A DNA stretch of 64,000 bases. Origin: Pseudonocardia humida. GTDB taxonomy: Bacteria; Actinomycetota; Actinomycetes; Mycobacteriales; Pseudonocardiaceae. Of the stretch, positions 1 through 7,301 are shown piece after piece. Position 1 is the stretch's first letter, and every line of letters begins with the position of its first letter. The notes beneath the pieces were generated by a model, which searched no databases, was not told the origin of the DNA, and was given only the letters and a program-made list of their open reading frames with translations. Position numbers and translations under genes: made by a program. Location: positions 60,112-124,111 of the forward strand of contig NZ_JAGSOV010000006.1 in NCBI RefSeq assembly GCF_023898865.1, written 5' to 3'.

Positions 1-1
1 C

Positions 2-358
2 GACACCGCGTTCATCGAGCAGTACGCGGCCAGCGGACGCGCGATGATCGGCACCCCGGACGACGCGATCGCCTACGTCGAGAAGCTGCTCGACCAGTCC
101 GGCGGGTTCGGCACGTTCCTGCAGCTCGGCCACGACTGGGCCGCCCCCGCGGCGACCATCGAGTCGTACCGGCTGTTCGCCCGGCACGTGATCCCGCACT
201 TCAAGGGCCGGCTGGCCGCGCCGAAGGCCTCCCACGACTGGGCGGTCGGCAAGCGCGAGCAGATCTTCGGCCGGGCCGGCGAGGCGGTCGTCAACGCGAT
301 CAAGAGCCACGCTGTCGAGCAGGCCGGCGCGGCGCCGCAGCAGCAGGGGCAGGCCTGA
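2..358 (+). CDS. LLM-class flavin-dependent oxidoreductase, C-terminal part (5' end outside window)
   Basis: This is the C-terminal ~118 residues of a bacterial-luciferase-like flavin monooxygenase; the frame is already open at base 2 and the start lies upstream of the window. The segment GTPDDAIAYVEKLL followed by GGFGTFLQLGHDWA is the typical end of limonene-monooxygenase-like members: the 'assign to a flavin/substrate window' helix, then a beta strand with a Gly-Gly-Phe-Gly turn. These enzymes use FMNH2 supplied by a reductase to oxygenate small hydrophobic substrates. The stop codon overlaps the ATG of the next gene (TGATG), so it is probably translationally coupled to the alcohol dehydrogenase. 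The substrate cannot be told from this fragment. Confidence 0.8.
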   Translation, partial: DTAFIEQYAASGRAMIGTPDDAIAYVEKLLDQSGGFGTFLQLGHDWAAPAATIESYRLFARHVIPHFKGRLAAPKASHDWAVGKREQIFGRAGEAVVNAIKSHAVEQAGAAPQQQGQA

Positions 359-1392
359 TGCGCGCCGCGGTGCTCAACTCCGGGGAGATCCTCGTCCGCG
401 AGGACGTGCCGGAGCCCGTCCCGGGGCCGGGCCAGGTGCTCGTGCAGGTGAAGGCGTGCGGCATCTGCGGGTCGGACCTGCACTTCGCCAAGCACGGCGC
501 GGACATGCTGGCGCTGGATCGGACCATGCAGGGCGTGCCGCGCATGGGCGGCGAGGAGCTCGACCTGTCGCGCGACGTCTACATGGGCCACGAGTTCGCC
601 GGCGAGGTGCTCGAGGCCGGGCCGGGCACGACCGCCCCGCCGGCCGGGACGCTGGTCACCGCGTTCCCGGTGCTGCCCCGCCCGGACGGCTCGGGCATCG
701 ACGCCATCGTCTACTCGAACCGGATCAAGGCGGGCTACGGCGAGCGGATCGTGCTGTCGGTGCCGCTGCTGCAGGAGGTCCCCAACGGGCTGCCCGCCCA
801 CCACGCGGCGCTCACCGAGCCGATGGCGGTGGGCCTGCACGCGGTCAACCGCTCCGGCGTCGAGGCCGGGCAGAAGGCCGTCGTGCTGGGCTGCGGTCCG
901 GTCGGGCTGGCGGTGATCGGGGCGCTGAAGGTGCGCGGCGTGGAGTCGATCGTGGCCGCCGACTTCTCCCCCGCCCGCCGCGCGCTGGCCGCCGGGCTGG
1001 GCGCCACCGACGTCGTCGACCCGCGCGAGGAGACGGCCTGGGCCCGGGCAGGCACGGGCGCGCCGGTGGTCGTGTTCGAGGCGATCGGCGTGCCCGGGAT
1101 CCTCGACGACATCCTGCGCTGCGCGCCCGCGCAGTCGCGGGTGGTGGTCGTCGGGGTGTGCATGAACGCCGACACGGTGAACCCGTACTTCGCCATCAGC
1201 AAGGAGCTGAACCTCCAGTTCGTCCTCGGTTACACCCCCGAGGAGTTCGCCGCGTCGCTGCGCTCGATCGCCGAGGGCGAGATCGACGTGGCCCCGCTGG
1301 TCACCGCCAGGGTCGGGCTGGACCGCGTCCCGTGGGCGTTCGAGGCGCTCGGCGACCCCGAAGAGCACTGCAAGATCGTCGTCGAGCCGTGA
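358..1392 (+). CDS. Zinc-binding medium-chain alcohol dehydrogenase
   Basis: A 344-residue MDR-family NAD(P)-dependent dehydrogenase. Catalytic zinc ligands are visible: Cys37 in GICGSD (35-40), the GHE motif at 77-79 and Glu154 in TEPMAVGLHAV. The nucleotide-binding Rossmann motif GCGPVG is at 178-183. The cysteine cluster that makes the structural zinc lobe of classical ADHs is absent, and a short insert (about 45-73) sits in its neighbourhood. It starts on the ATG overlapping the stop of the upstream luciferase-like gene and is 15 bases ahead of the next gene, so the three form an operon. It probably oxidises an alcohol produced by the monooxygenase; the substrate is unknown. Confidence 0.85.
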   Translation: MRAAVLNSGEILVREDVPEPVPGPGQVLVQVKACGICGSDLHFAKHGADMLALDRTMQGVPRMGGEELDLSRDVYMGHEFAGEVLEAGPGTTAPPAGTLVTAFPVLPRPDGSGIDAIVYSNRIKAGYGERIVLSVPLLQEVPNGLPAHHAALTEPMAVGLHAVNRSGVEAGQKAVVLGCGPVGLAVIGALKVRGVESIVAADFSPARRALAAGLGATDVVDPREETAWARAGTGAPVVVFEAIGVPGILDDILRCAPAQSRVVVVGVCMNADTVNPYFAISKELNLQFVLGYTPEEFAASLRSIAEGEIDVAPLVTARVGLDRVPWAFEALGDPEEHCKIVVEP

Positions 1393-1407
1393 ACCCGGAG
1401 CCGTGAG

Positions 1408-2571
1408 ATGACCGAGTGGACCAAGATCGCCACCCAGCTGGCCGAGGAGTTCGCTCCGCGGGCCGCCGAGATCGATCGGGAGGCCCGTTTCCCGTTCGAG
1501 AACGTCGAACGCATGAAGGAGGTGGGCTACCTCAGCTCGGTGGTGCCCACCGAGCTGGGGGGAGGCGGTGTCGACCTGGCCACCTTCGCCGCCTGCCAGA
1601 AGATCATCGCCGGGGCCTGCGCGTCGACCGCGCTGGCCACCAACATGCACCTGTTCGGCGTCGGCGCGGCCGCCGAGGGTTGGAAGGGCGGTGAGCGCGC
1701 CGCGGAGCCGATCTTCCGGATGGTCGCCGCCGGGGTGATCGTCGGCGGCAGCCTCACCGACGCCGCCACCGGCCTCAACGTCCGCACGTCCTCGACCCCG
1801 GCGCACCCCGTCGAGGGCGGCTACCTGATCAAGGGCCGCAAGTCGTTCTGCTCGCTGGCCCCGGTGCTGCAGTTCTTCTGGGGCACCGCGGCCGACACCG
1901 AGACCGGCCGGCTGCTGCTGTTCGGCCTGGGCCGCGACACGCCCGGGCTGAGGTTCGTCGACACCTGGGACACCATGGCGATGCGCGGGACCGGCTCGTG
2001 GGACGTCGTCTTCGAGGACGTGTTCGTGCCCGATGCCGCCGTCCAGCGCGGCAGCGACCCGAGCGCCCCGCCGGTGTGGGACGCCGCCCAGGAGCGCACG
2101 TTCGCCTGGTTCGCGGTCTCGATCGCCGCGGTCTACCTGGGCATCGCCCGCAGCGCCGCGCGGTTCGCCTACGACTACGTCGGCGGGCGGACCGTCACCG
2201 GGGCCTCGCTGCCGATGGCCCGCCAGCCCGCCCAGGTGAGCAGCGCCGCGGAGATCGAGCTGGCCCTGCGCCCGGCCGAGGCGATGCTCAACGACGTGAT
2301 CACCCGCCGGGCCGCGGGGGAGCTGCTGCAGCCCTCGGACATCCAGGCCCTCAAGTACGTCTCGGTGAACGCGGCCGACGCCGCGGTCGACCGCTGCGTG
2401 CGGATGGTCGGGGGGCACGGCATCTTCCGGAAGCTGCCGCTGGAGCGCTACTACCGCGACGTGCGGGCCGGGCAGTTCCACCCGCCGTCCAACGACGTGG
2501 CGGTGGAGACGATCGGGAAGGCGGCGCTGGGCATCGACCCGGCGGCCGAGCCGCGCTGGCCTGCTGATTAG
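1408..2571 (+). CDS. Acyl-CoA dehydrogenase-fold flavoprotein, probably a monooxygenase-type member
   Basis: A 387-residue protein with the acyl-CoA dehydrogenase fold: N-terminal helical part with DREARFPFENVERMKEVG, a central beta domain (SFCSLAPVLQFFWG, RGTGSWDVVFEDVFVP) and a C-terminal four-helix domain with RMVGGHGIFR. In short-chain acyl-CoA dehydrogenases the catalytic Glu sits in an YEGT segment after this motif. Here the equivalent stretch reads GQFHPPSND, with no Glu, as in flavin monooxygenases of the same fold. I therefore infer an FMN/FAD monooxygenase or acyl-CoA-independent oxidase rather than a beta-oxidation enzyme. It is the last gene of the luciferase-like/ADH operon and is followed by a hairpin. 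Confidence 0.75.
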   Translation: MTEWTKIATQLAEEFAPRAAEIDREARFPFENVERMKEVGYLSSVVPTELGGGGVDLATFAACQKIIAGACASTALATNMHLFGVGAAAEGWKGGERAAEPIFRMVAAGVIVGGSLTDAATGLNVRTSSTPAHPVEGGYLIKGRKSFCSLAPVLQFFWGTAADTETGRLLLFGLGRDTPGLRFVDTWDTMAMRGTGSWDVVFEDVFVPDAAVQRGSDPSAPPVWDAAQERTFAWFAVSIAAVYLGIARSAARFAYDYVGGRTVTGASLPMARQPAQVSSAAEIELALRPAEAMLNDVITRRAAGELLQPSDIQALKYVSVNAADAAVDRCVRMVGGHGIFRKLPLERYYRDVRAGQFHPPSNDVAVETIGKAALGIDPAAEPRWPAD

Positions 2572-2586
2572 CCGCGGCACTGAGCG

Positions 2587-2627
2587 GGTGCACGCCGTCG
2601 TCGCAGCGCGGCACGGCGGCGTGCACC
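2587..2627. terminator. Hairpin between convergent genes
   Basis: An 11-bp perfect stem (GGTGCACGCCG at 2587-2597 paired with CGGCGTGCACC at 2617-2627) with a 19-nt loop lies between the stop of the flavoprotein gene on the plus strand and the stop of the methyltransferase gene on the minus strand. It has no T tract, as is usual for terminators in GC-rich actinobacteria, and could serve both directions. Confidence 0.55.
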
Positions 2628-2654
2628 GTCCACATCAGACCGATCGGGACGCGG

Positions 2655-3461
2655 TCAGCGGGCGGTGGCGTGCAGCAACCACCCGGCGACCGCCCCGGAG
2701 CCCAGCAGCCGGCCCATCCGCTCCTGCTGCTCGCCGGCCTGGCCGAACCGCGGGTCGTCGCCGTGCGCGTCGGCGACGGCCCGCTCCACCCGGTCGATGC
2801 GCTCCTGCCACGAGCGCGGGGTGGCGGGCAGGTCGGCCGCCGCCACCTGCTGGACGACGTCGAAGCCGGCCACGTCGAGCGCGCGCGCCAGCTCGTCGTG
2901 GGTGGGGAAGGAGTTGCCCTCCGGGGCGTCCAGCACCGGCTGCCGCTCGGCCACCAGTACGAACAGCCCGAGCGGGCGCCCGGGCGCCAGCACCCGGTGC
3001 AGCGCGGCCAGCAGCGCGCCCTTCGCCTCGGTCGTGCACAGCACCCCGAGGCACCACACGGCGTCGGCGGTGCCGGTGGCCAGGGGCAGCCGGTCGCCGG
3101 TGCCGGCCGCCGTTGGGAAGCCGAACAGCTCGCGCGCCGCCCGGCAGGCCCCGACCATGGGATCCACCAGCACCGGGCGCACGCCGAAGCGCTCCGCGGC
3201 GAACGCCGCCGGGCCGCCGACCCCGGCGCCCGCGTCGACCAGCCGCGAACCGGCGGCCAGTTCGCACGCCTCGCCCAGCCAGGTCAGCGCGGGCGGGCTG
3301 GCGGTGCCGCGGCAGGCGGCCGGGACGGCGTGGTCGGGGCCGAGCGCGGCCACCGCGTCGCGGGTCCAGCCGGCCACCACGTCGAACTCGGCCTCCATCG
3401 CCGAGTCCTCCTCCGCCGGTCCCTCCTCCGCTGCGCCCCGCTCGGTCGCGTTCCCCGTCAT
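2655..3461 (-). CDS. Class I SAM-dependent methyltransferase
   Basis: A 268-residue methyltransferase. The SAM-binding motif I is LVDAGAGVGGPAAF, followed by an acidic end of strand 2 (VLVDP) and a motif-IV-like segment ADAVWCLGVLCTT. The ATG at 3461 overlaps the stop of the upstream folate reductase gene by ATGA, so the two proteins are likely made in step. That overlap decided the start. The frame stays open further upstream but only as antisense-free reading through the folate gene. The substrate is unknown. The link with methylenetetrahydrofolate reductase suggests a methyl-transfer role tied to one-carbon metabolism, which is inference from context only. Confidence 0.75.
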   Translation of the reverse strand: MTGNATERGAAEEGPAEEDSAMEAEFDVVAGWTRDAVAALGPDHAVPAACRGTASPPALTWLGEACELAAGSRLVDAGAGVGGPAAFAAERFGVRPVLVDPMVGACRAARELFGFPTAAGTGDRLPLATGTADAVWCLGVLCTTEAKGALLAALHRVLAPGRPLGLFVLVAERQPVLDAPEGNSFPTHDELARALDVAGFDVVQQVAAADLPATPRSWQERIDRVERAVADAHGDDPRFGQAGEQQERMGRLLGSGAVAGWLLHATAR

Positions 3462-4471
3462 GTCGCCCGCCCTCCGCTGATCCGCCGACCCACCTCGGCC
3501 TTGATCCCGGCCGCGAACTCCACCCCGCGGGCCGAGGCCGACCCGGACAGGTTGACCCCGACTACCCCGTCGACGGCGAGCAAAGCGCGCGCCTCGGCCA
3601 CGGCGGCGGCGATCCCGGCGGCGACCGGGTCGGGCGCCCGCAGCACCGCGTCGACCTGCTCCGGGTCGAGGTGCAGACCCGGGAAGCGCTGCAGCACCGA
3701 GGCCGAGTGCTCGTCGGTGTAGACCGCGACCCCGGCGACGAGCGGCACGGTCGCCCCCGCGGCCCGCGCGGCGGCGGCGAATGCCGCCAGCCGGTCGACC
3801 GAGCCCACGTGGTTGAGCACGGCGAGCCGGGCCCCGGCGCGCTGCTTCTCGCGCAGTCGCGCCGGGCGGATCGGCACCGGGGGCGCGTCGGGCGCCTCGG
3901 GCACCGCCGCCACCAGCCCGGCCGCCGCGGCCAGCGCGGCCAGCCGGGTGCCGTCGACGTCGAAGACCTGGGTGGCGCCGAGGCGCACCCCGGGCGCGCG
4001 GCCGTCGCCGGTCACGCACAGCACCCCGGCCACCCCGACCTCGGCCAGCCCGGCGACCTCCTGCTCGAGCACCACCCGGTTGCGGTCGCGGCAGCTCAGG
4101 GTGATCACGGGCTGCCCGCCCATGTCGCGGATCAGCGTCGCCATCAGCGCCGGCGGGAAGTCCGGGCGCCCGTGGTGCTCGCCGACCAGCAGGGCGTCGC
4201 ACGACCCGGCCAGGATCCGGGTCACGGCCCGCACGTTCGCCGCGTCGAACGGCCGGACGGTGAGGTCGGTCAGCACGACCGGGCGGGTCCGCGCCCGCTC
4301 CAGCAGGGCCGAGGGCCCAGGCGCCGGGGGTTCCTCGCCGTGCCAGGCCACGACCTCACCGCCCACCGCGAACGGGCACGGGTGGGCGGCCATCTCGCAG
4401 GTCAGGTCCGGGCGCACTCCACCGCACGGCCCGTACTCCATGCGCTTCGGGCAGCCGTCGTCCTCGGGCAC
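3458..4471 (-). CDS. Methylenetetrahydrofolate reductase with N-terminal MetV-like Cys domain
   Basis: A 337-residue protein that would reduce 5,10-methylene- to 5-methyl-tetrahydrofolate. The N-terminal ~40 residues carry a Cys-rich module (CPKRMEYGPCGG, then a Cys before EMAAHPCPF) of the MTHFR C-terminal/MetV type, here at the N-terminus. The rest is a TIM barrel of the MetF type, with LTDLTVRPFDAANV, GEHHGRPDFPP, ITLSCRDRNR and a CVTGDGRAPG loop. I chose the GTG at 4471, giving VPEDDGCPKR; an ATG at 4440 would cut into the Cys motif. It is divergent from the manganese catalase and overlaps the methyltransferase by four bases. In acetogens MetV and MetF are separate proteins; here they are fused. 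Confidence 0.75.
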   Translation of the reverse strand: MPEDDGCPKRMEYGPCGGVRPDLTCEMAAHPCPFAVGGEVVAWHGEEPPAPGPSALLERARTRPVVLTDLTVRPFDAANVRAVTRILAGSCDALLVGEHHGRPDFPPALMATLIRDMGGQPVITLSCRDRNRVVLEQEVAGLAEVGVAGVLCVTGDGRAPGVRLGATQVFDVDGTRLAALAAAAGLVAAVPEAPDAPPVPIRPARLREKQRAGARLAVLNHVGSVDRLAAFAAAARAAGATVPLVAGVAVYTDEHSASVLQRFPGLHLDPEQVDAVLRAPDPVAAGIAAAVAEARALLAVDGVVGVNLSGSASARGVEFAAGIKAEVGRRISGGRAT

Positions 4472-4648
4472 CGGCCCAGTCTGCGACCGCGCGCGGCCAC
4501 GCGCTGCCCGACCGGCGAGCCCATCCCGGAGGCCGATTCGAAGAATAAGTCGCCGCAGAGGGGTACACCGCGCGGTTGCGGGCATGGCAGTCCAGCACCA
4601 CCGGGAGATCCGAACGGGCCGCCCGCCGCTGACGACGAGGAGTTCCTC
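4472..4648. promoter_or_regulatory. Divergent promoter region (folate reductase / Mn catalase)
   Basis: This is 177 bases between two divergently oriented genes, so both promoters must lie here or in the flanking coding DNA. A locally AT-richer patch occurs at about 4538-4556 (gattcgaagaataagtcgcc), the most likely core promoter zone. A strong ribosome binding site GAGGAG lies at 4637-4642, seven bases before the catalase GTG. I could not identify a regulator site. Confidence 0.4.
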
Positions 4649-5647
4649 GTGTTCCTGCACGTGCAGAAGCTGATCAACGAGATCGTGCCCGACGAGCCGG
4701 ACCCGGCCGCCGCCAACGCCTTGCAGGAGGGGCTGGGCGGGCAGTTCGGCGAGATGCGCACGATGATCCAGTACCTGTTCCAGAGCTTCAACTTCCGCGG
4801 CGCGACCGGCAAGCCCTACCGGGACCTGCTCTACGGGGTGGGCACCGAGGAGATCAGCCACGTCGAGCTGATCGGCACCACGATCGCCCGGCTGACCGAC
4901 GGCTCGCCCCGCTACAACGGCAAGGCGACCAAGCCGGTGGACGAGCCCGGCAAGGGCGGGGCCACACCGCTCTCCGACGCGCTGAGCATGGGCAACATCC
5001 ACCACTACCTGGTCGCCGGGCAGGGCGCGCTGCCGGTGGACTCCGCGGGCAACCCGTGGTCGGGCTCCTACGTCTACAACAGCGGCAACCTGGTGCTCGA
5101 CCTGCTCTACAACCTGATGCTGGAGTCGACCGGGCGGCTGCAGAAGTGCCGCATCTACGAGATGACCAGCAACAAGACCGCGCGGGCGACGATCTCCTAC
5201 CTGATCGTGCGCGACCAGGCCCACGAGAACGCCTACGCCAAGGCGCTGGAGAGCCTGGGGATCGACTGGGGCAGGACGCTGCCGATCCCGAAGACCGACG
5301 CGGAGCGGTTCCCGGAGGTCAAGAAGCTGCTCGACCAGGGCCTGCACCTCAAGCAGTACACGTTCAGCGCCGACAACCTCTCCGAGGCCGGCAAGATCTA
5401 CCGCGGCTCGGCCCCGGCCGCCGTGGGCGGGGGCACGCTGAGCACCGAGCAGATGCCCGACGGGTTCCCGATGGACATCGCGGTGGAGCGCCCGGAGGAG
5501 TTCGCCCCCGGCCTCGACCCCGACCTGCTCGCACTGGTGCAGGCGACCGCGGAGCTGGAGCTGGCCGACGCGGACGACCCCGGCTCGAACGGCGCCTCCG
5601 CGAGCCCGGCGACCGCGAGCACGAAGAGCGCGGTCAAGAAGAAGTGA
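4649..5647 (+). CDS. Manganese-containing catalase
   Basis: A 332-residue non-heme dimanganese catalase that disproportionates hydrogen peroxide in the cytoplasm. The start is GTG at 4649, seven bases after GAGGAG, and gives the family-typical N-terminus VFLHVQKLINEI. The ferritin-like four-helix bundle is clear: LGGQFGEMRTMIQYLFQ carries the first Glu ligand, GTEEISHVELI the second Glu and His, then ESTGRLQKCRIYEMT and DQAHENAYAKAL supply the rest. The C-terminal ~60 residues are a Pro/Ala/Asp-rich extension ending in KSAVKKK. It is a single-gene unit with a strong hairpin directly after the stop. Confidence 0.93.
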   Translation: MFLHVQKLINEIVPDEPDPAAANALQEGLGGQFGEMRTMIQYLFQSFNFRGATGKPYRDLLYGVGTEEISHVELIGTTIARLTDGSPRYNGKATKPVDEPGKGGATPLSDALSMGNIHHYLVAGQGALPVDSAGNPWSGSYVYNSGNLVLDLLYNLMLESTGRLQKCRIYEMTSNKTARATISYLIVRDQAHENAYAKALESLGIDWGRTLPIPKTDAERFPEVKKLLDQGLHLKQYTFSADNLSEAGKIYRGSAPAAVGGGTLSTEQMPDGFPMDIAVERPEEFAPGLDPDLLALVQATAELELADADDPGSNGASASPATASTKSAVKKK

Positions 5648-5653
5648 GCCGCG

Positions 5654-5686
5654 CCGGGCGGGCGGCCCTCCCGGCCGCCCGCCCGG
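5654..5686 (+). terminator. Strong hairpin terminator after Mn catalase
   Basis: A 14-bp perfect inverted repeat (5654-5667 with 5673-5686; arms begin CCGGGCGGG) closes a 5-nt loop ctccc, seven bases after the catalase stop codon. There is no T tract. It is a convincing transcription terminator for the catalase gene. Confidence 0.7.
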
Positions 5687-5721
5687 GCCCGGGTCGGCCC
5701 CGTCCGGGTGCGATCATCAGG

Positions 5722-6112
5722 GCCGGCCACGGCGACACCAGCCCGCGCGGCGACGGCGCCGGGTTCCTCCGCGTGCTGGACGGCGCGACCCTGGCGATCC
5801 CGGACCGGCGCGGGAACCTGCGCACCGACACCTCCCACAACGTGCTGTCCGACGACCGCGTCTCGCTCGCCGCCGCGGTGCCGGGCCGGACCGAGGTCGC
5901 GCACGTGGACGGCACGGCCGCCGTCACCGACGACCCCGCGCTGCTGGCCGCCGTGGCCGTGGGCGGGAAGCCGCCCGCGGCGGCGCTGGTGGTGCGGGGT
6001 GCGGCACGCGGGCGTGCAGCACAAGGAGGCGCTGCGCCGCTCCCGGGCGTGGGACCGGTCCGCGCACGTCGACCCGTCCACCGTGCCGGACATGATGGCG
6101 TTGGCCGCCCGG
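5722..6112 (+). pseudogene. Remnant of an FMN-binding PPOX (pyridoxamine oxidase-like) flavoprotein
   Basis: A truncated and frameshifted relic. From about 5722 one frame reads HGDTSPRGDGAGFLRV, LDGATLAIPDRRGN, LRTDTSHNVL and HVDGTAAVTDDPALLAAV. These match the core of the PPOX family that binds FMN (SPRGD, AIPDRxGN, R-x-DT). Around 5995-6005 the match jumps to the next frame, continuing as HKEALRRSRAWDRS then STVPDMMALAARH, the usual family C-terminus. The first ~40 residues, including the start, are missing. At least one frameshift and a 5' deletion are therefore needed to explain it. The remaining ~150 bases up to 6266 hold nothing I can recognise. Confidence 0.65.
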
Positions 6113-6266
6113 CACCCTGGCGGCCGACCGGGAGGTCGGCACCCTGCTGCGGGCCGCCGGGCGCGGGCCGGCTCGGCCGCCGGGGCTGGTGCGGCGCGGG
6201 ATCGACCGGGATGCCTCGGTCACCAGCGGTTGACCTCGACCCGACTTCACCTCCTAGCGTCGGGGT

Positions 6267-7301
6267 GTGGACGTCGGACCGGACGAGGTCAGCCGCTGGG
6301 TGTCGGAGCACGTGCGACCGCTGTCGCTCGAGGGGGTGCCCGAGTTGCCGCCCGCGCTGTCGGGGAAGGCGGTGGTCGGCATCGCCTCGGCGGTGCGCTC
6401 CGCGCGCGAGCTGGTGCTGGCCACCCACGCCCTGCTGCGCGCCCTCGTCGCCGACGGCGTGCGCGCGGTGGCGATCGAGGGCACCGACCAGCCCTACCGC
6501 ACCGCGCGGGCGCTCGACCTGTGGGTGCGCACGGGCGAGGGCGACCCGGACGCCCTGCTGCGGGCGAGCCAGGGCTTCCTGCACCACCGGGAGGCCGCCG
6601 CGGTCCTGCGGTGGCTGCGCTCCTACGCGCGCGAGCACCCCGAGGACCCGGTGCGGGTCGTGCACGACACCTCCGACGGCGACGACCCCGAGGACCTGGC
6701 GTCGGTGGAGCGCGAGCTCGCCCGCCGCGACCTCGCGTGGCACCGGCGCACCGGGCAGCGCGTCGCGCACTGGGGCGGCACCGCGCACGTCGTCGCGGCG
6801 CCGGAACGGGTCATCCCGACCTCGCCGTGGGAGAACCACCCCAACGCAGGCGGGCTCCTGCGGCAGGCCCTGGGCGACGGGTACGCCGTCGTCGCGCTGA
6901 CCTTCGGGCGCGGCAGCGTCCCGTTCCCGGTCCCGCAGGTGGCCCCGGGCTTCACCGAGGCGCTGCTCGCCGGGGCCCCGGAGCCGGTGCTGCTGGCGCT
7001 GGACGACCTGGACGGCGCTCCGCGGGGCATCCGGAGGTGGGCGTCCGAACCGCTGGTGACCCGGATGATCGGCCCGGTGTACGACCCGGTCCGCGACACC
7101 GACTTCCGCGTCGAGGCGGGCCCGGTCGCCGAGAGCGTCGACGCGCTGGTGCACGTGCCGGTGGCCACCGCGGTCACGCCGCTCCCGGCGCTTGCCCCGT
7201 CCACCGACCGGGGCCACCATCGTCACCGGAAGATCGAGTTCGCGGCTCGGGAGGGCGAATGCCGGTCGCCGGGCAACCGCTGCGGCGGATGGGGTTCCTG
7301 A
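6267..7301 (+). CDS. Erythromycin esterase-like hydrolase
   Basis: A 344-residue protein of the erythromycin esterase (EreA/succinoglycan-type) superfamily. Recognisable features are a segment giving AIEGTDQPYRTARALDLW, the helix EAAAVLRWLRSYAREHP, a WENHPNAGGLLRQALGDGY segment followed by VVALTFGRGS, and a C-terminal DALVHVPVATAVTPLP. The family hydrolyses macrolide lactones or related esters, but most environmental members have unknown substrates. Start GTG 6267 is the first in frame after a short gap. The last ~15 codons overlap the start of the next gene by 43 bases in another frame; the C-terminal tail there (RGHHRHRKIEF) looks non-conserved, and the real stop could reflect a frameshift. 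Confidence 0.6.
   Translation: MDVGPDEVSRWVSEHVRPLSLEGVPELPPALSGKAVVGIASAVRSARELVLATHALLRALVADGVRAVAIEGTDQPYRTARALDLWVRTGEGDPDALLRASQGFLHHREAAAVLRWLRSYAREHPEDPVRVVHDTSDGDDPEDLASVERELARRDLAWHRRTGQRVAHWGGTAHVVAAPERVIPTSPWENHPNAGGLLRQALGDGYAVVALTFGRGSVPFPVPQVAPGFTEALLAGAPEPVLLALDDLDGAPRGIRRWASEPLVTRMIGPVYDPVRDTDFRVEAGPVAESVDALVHVPVATAVTPLPALAPSTDRGHHRHRKIEFAAREGECRSPGNRCGGWGS

Noticed and set aside
73..2580. An 835-codon open frame on the minus strand.
   Set aside because: It is antisense to three well-conserved genes, is Arg/Gly/Ala/His-rich and has no domain; typical by-product of very GC-rich third positions.
2588..4640. The long plus-strand upstream extension of the Mn catalase frame.
   Set aside because: Antisense to the methyltransferase and folate reductase genes; homology to catalase begins only at the GTG at 4649, which has a good SD.
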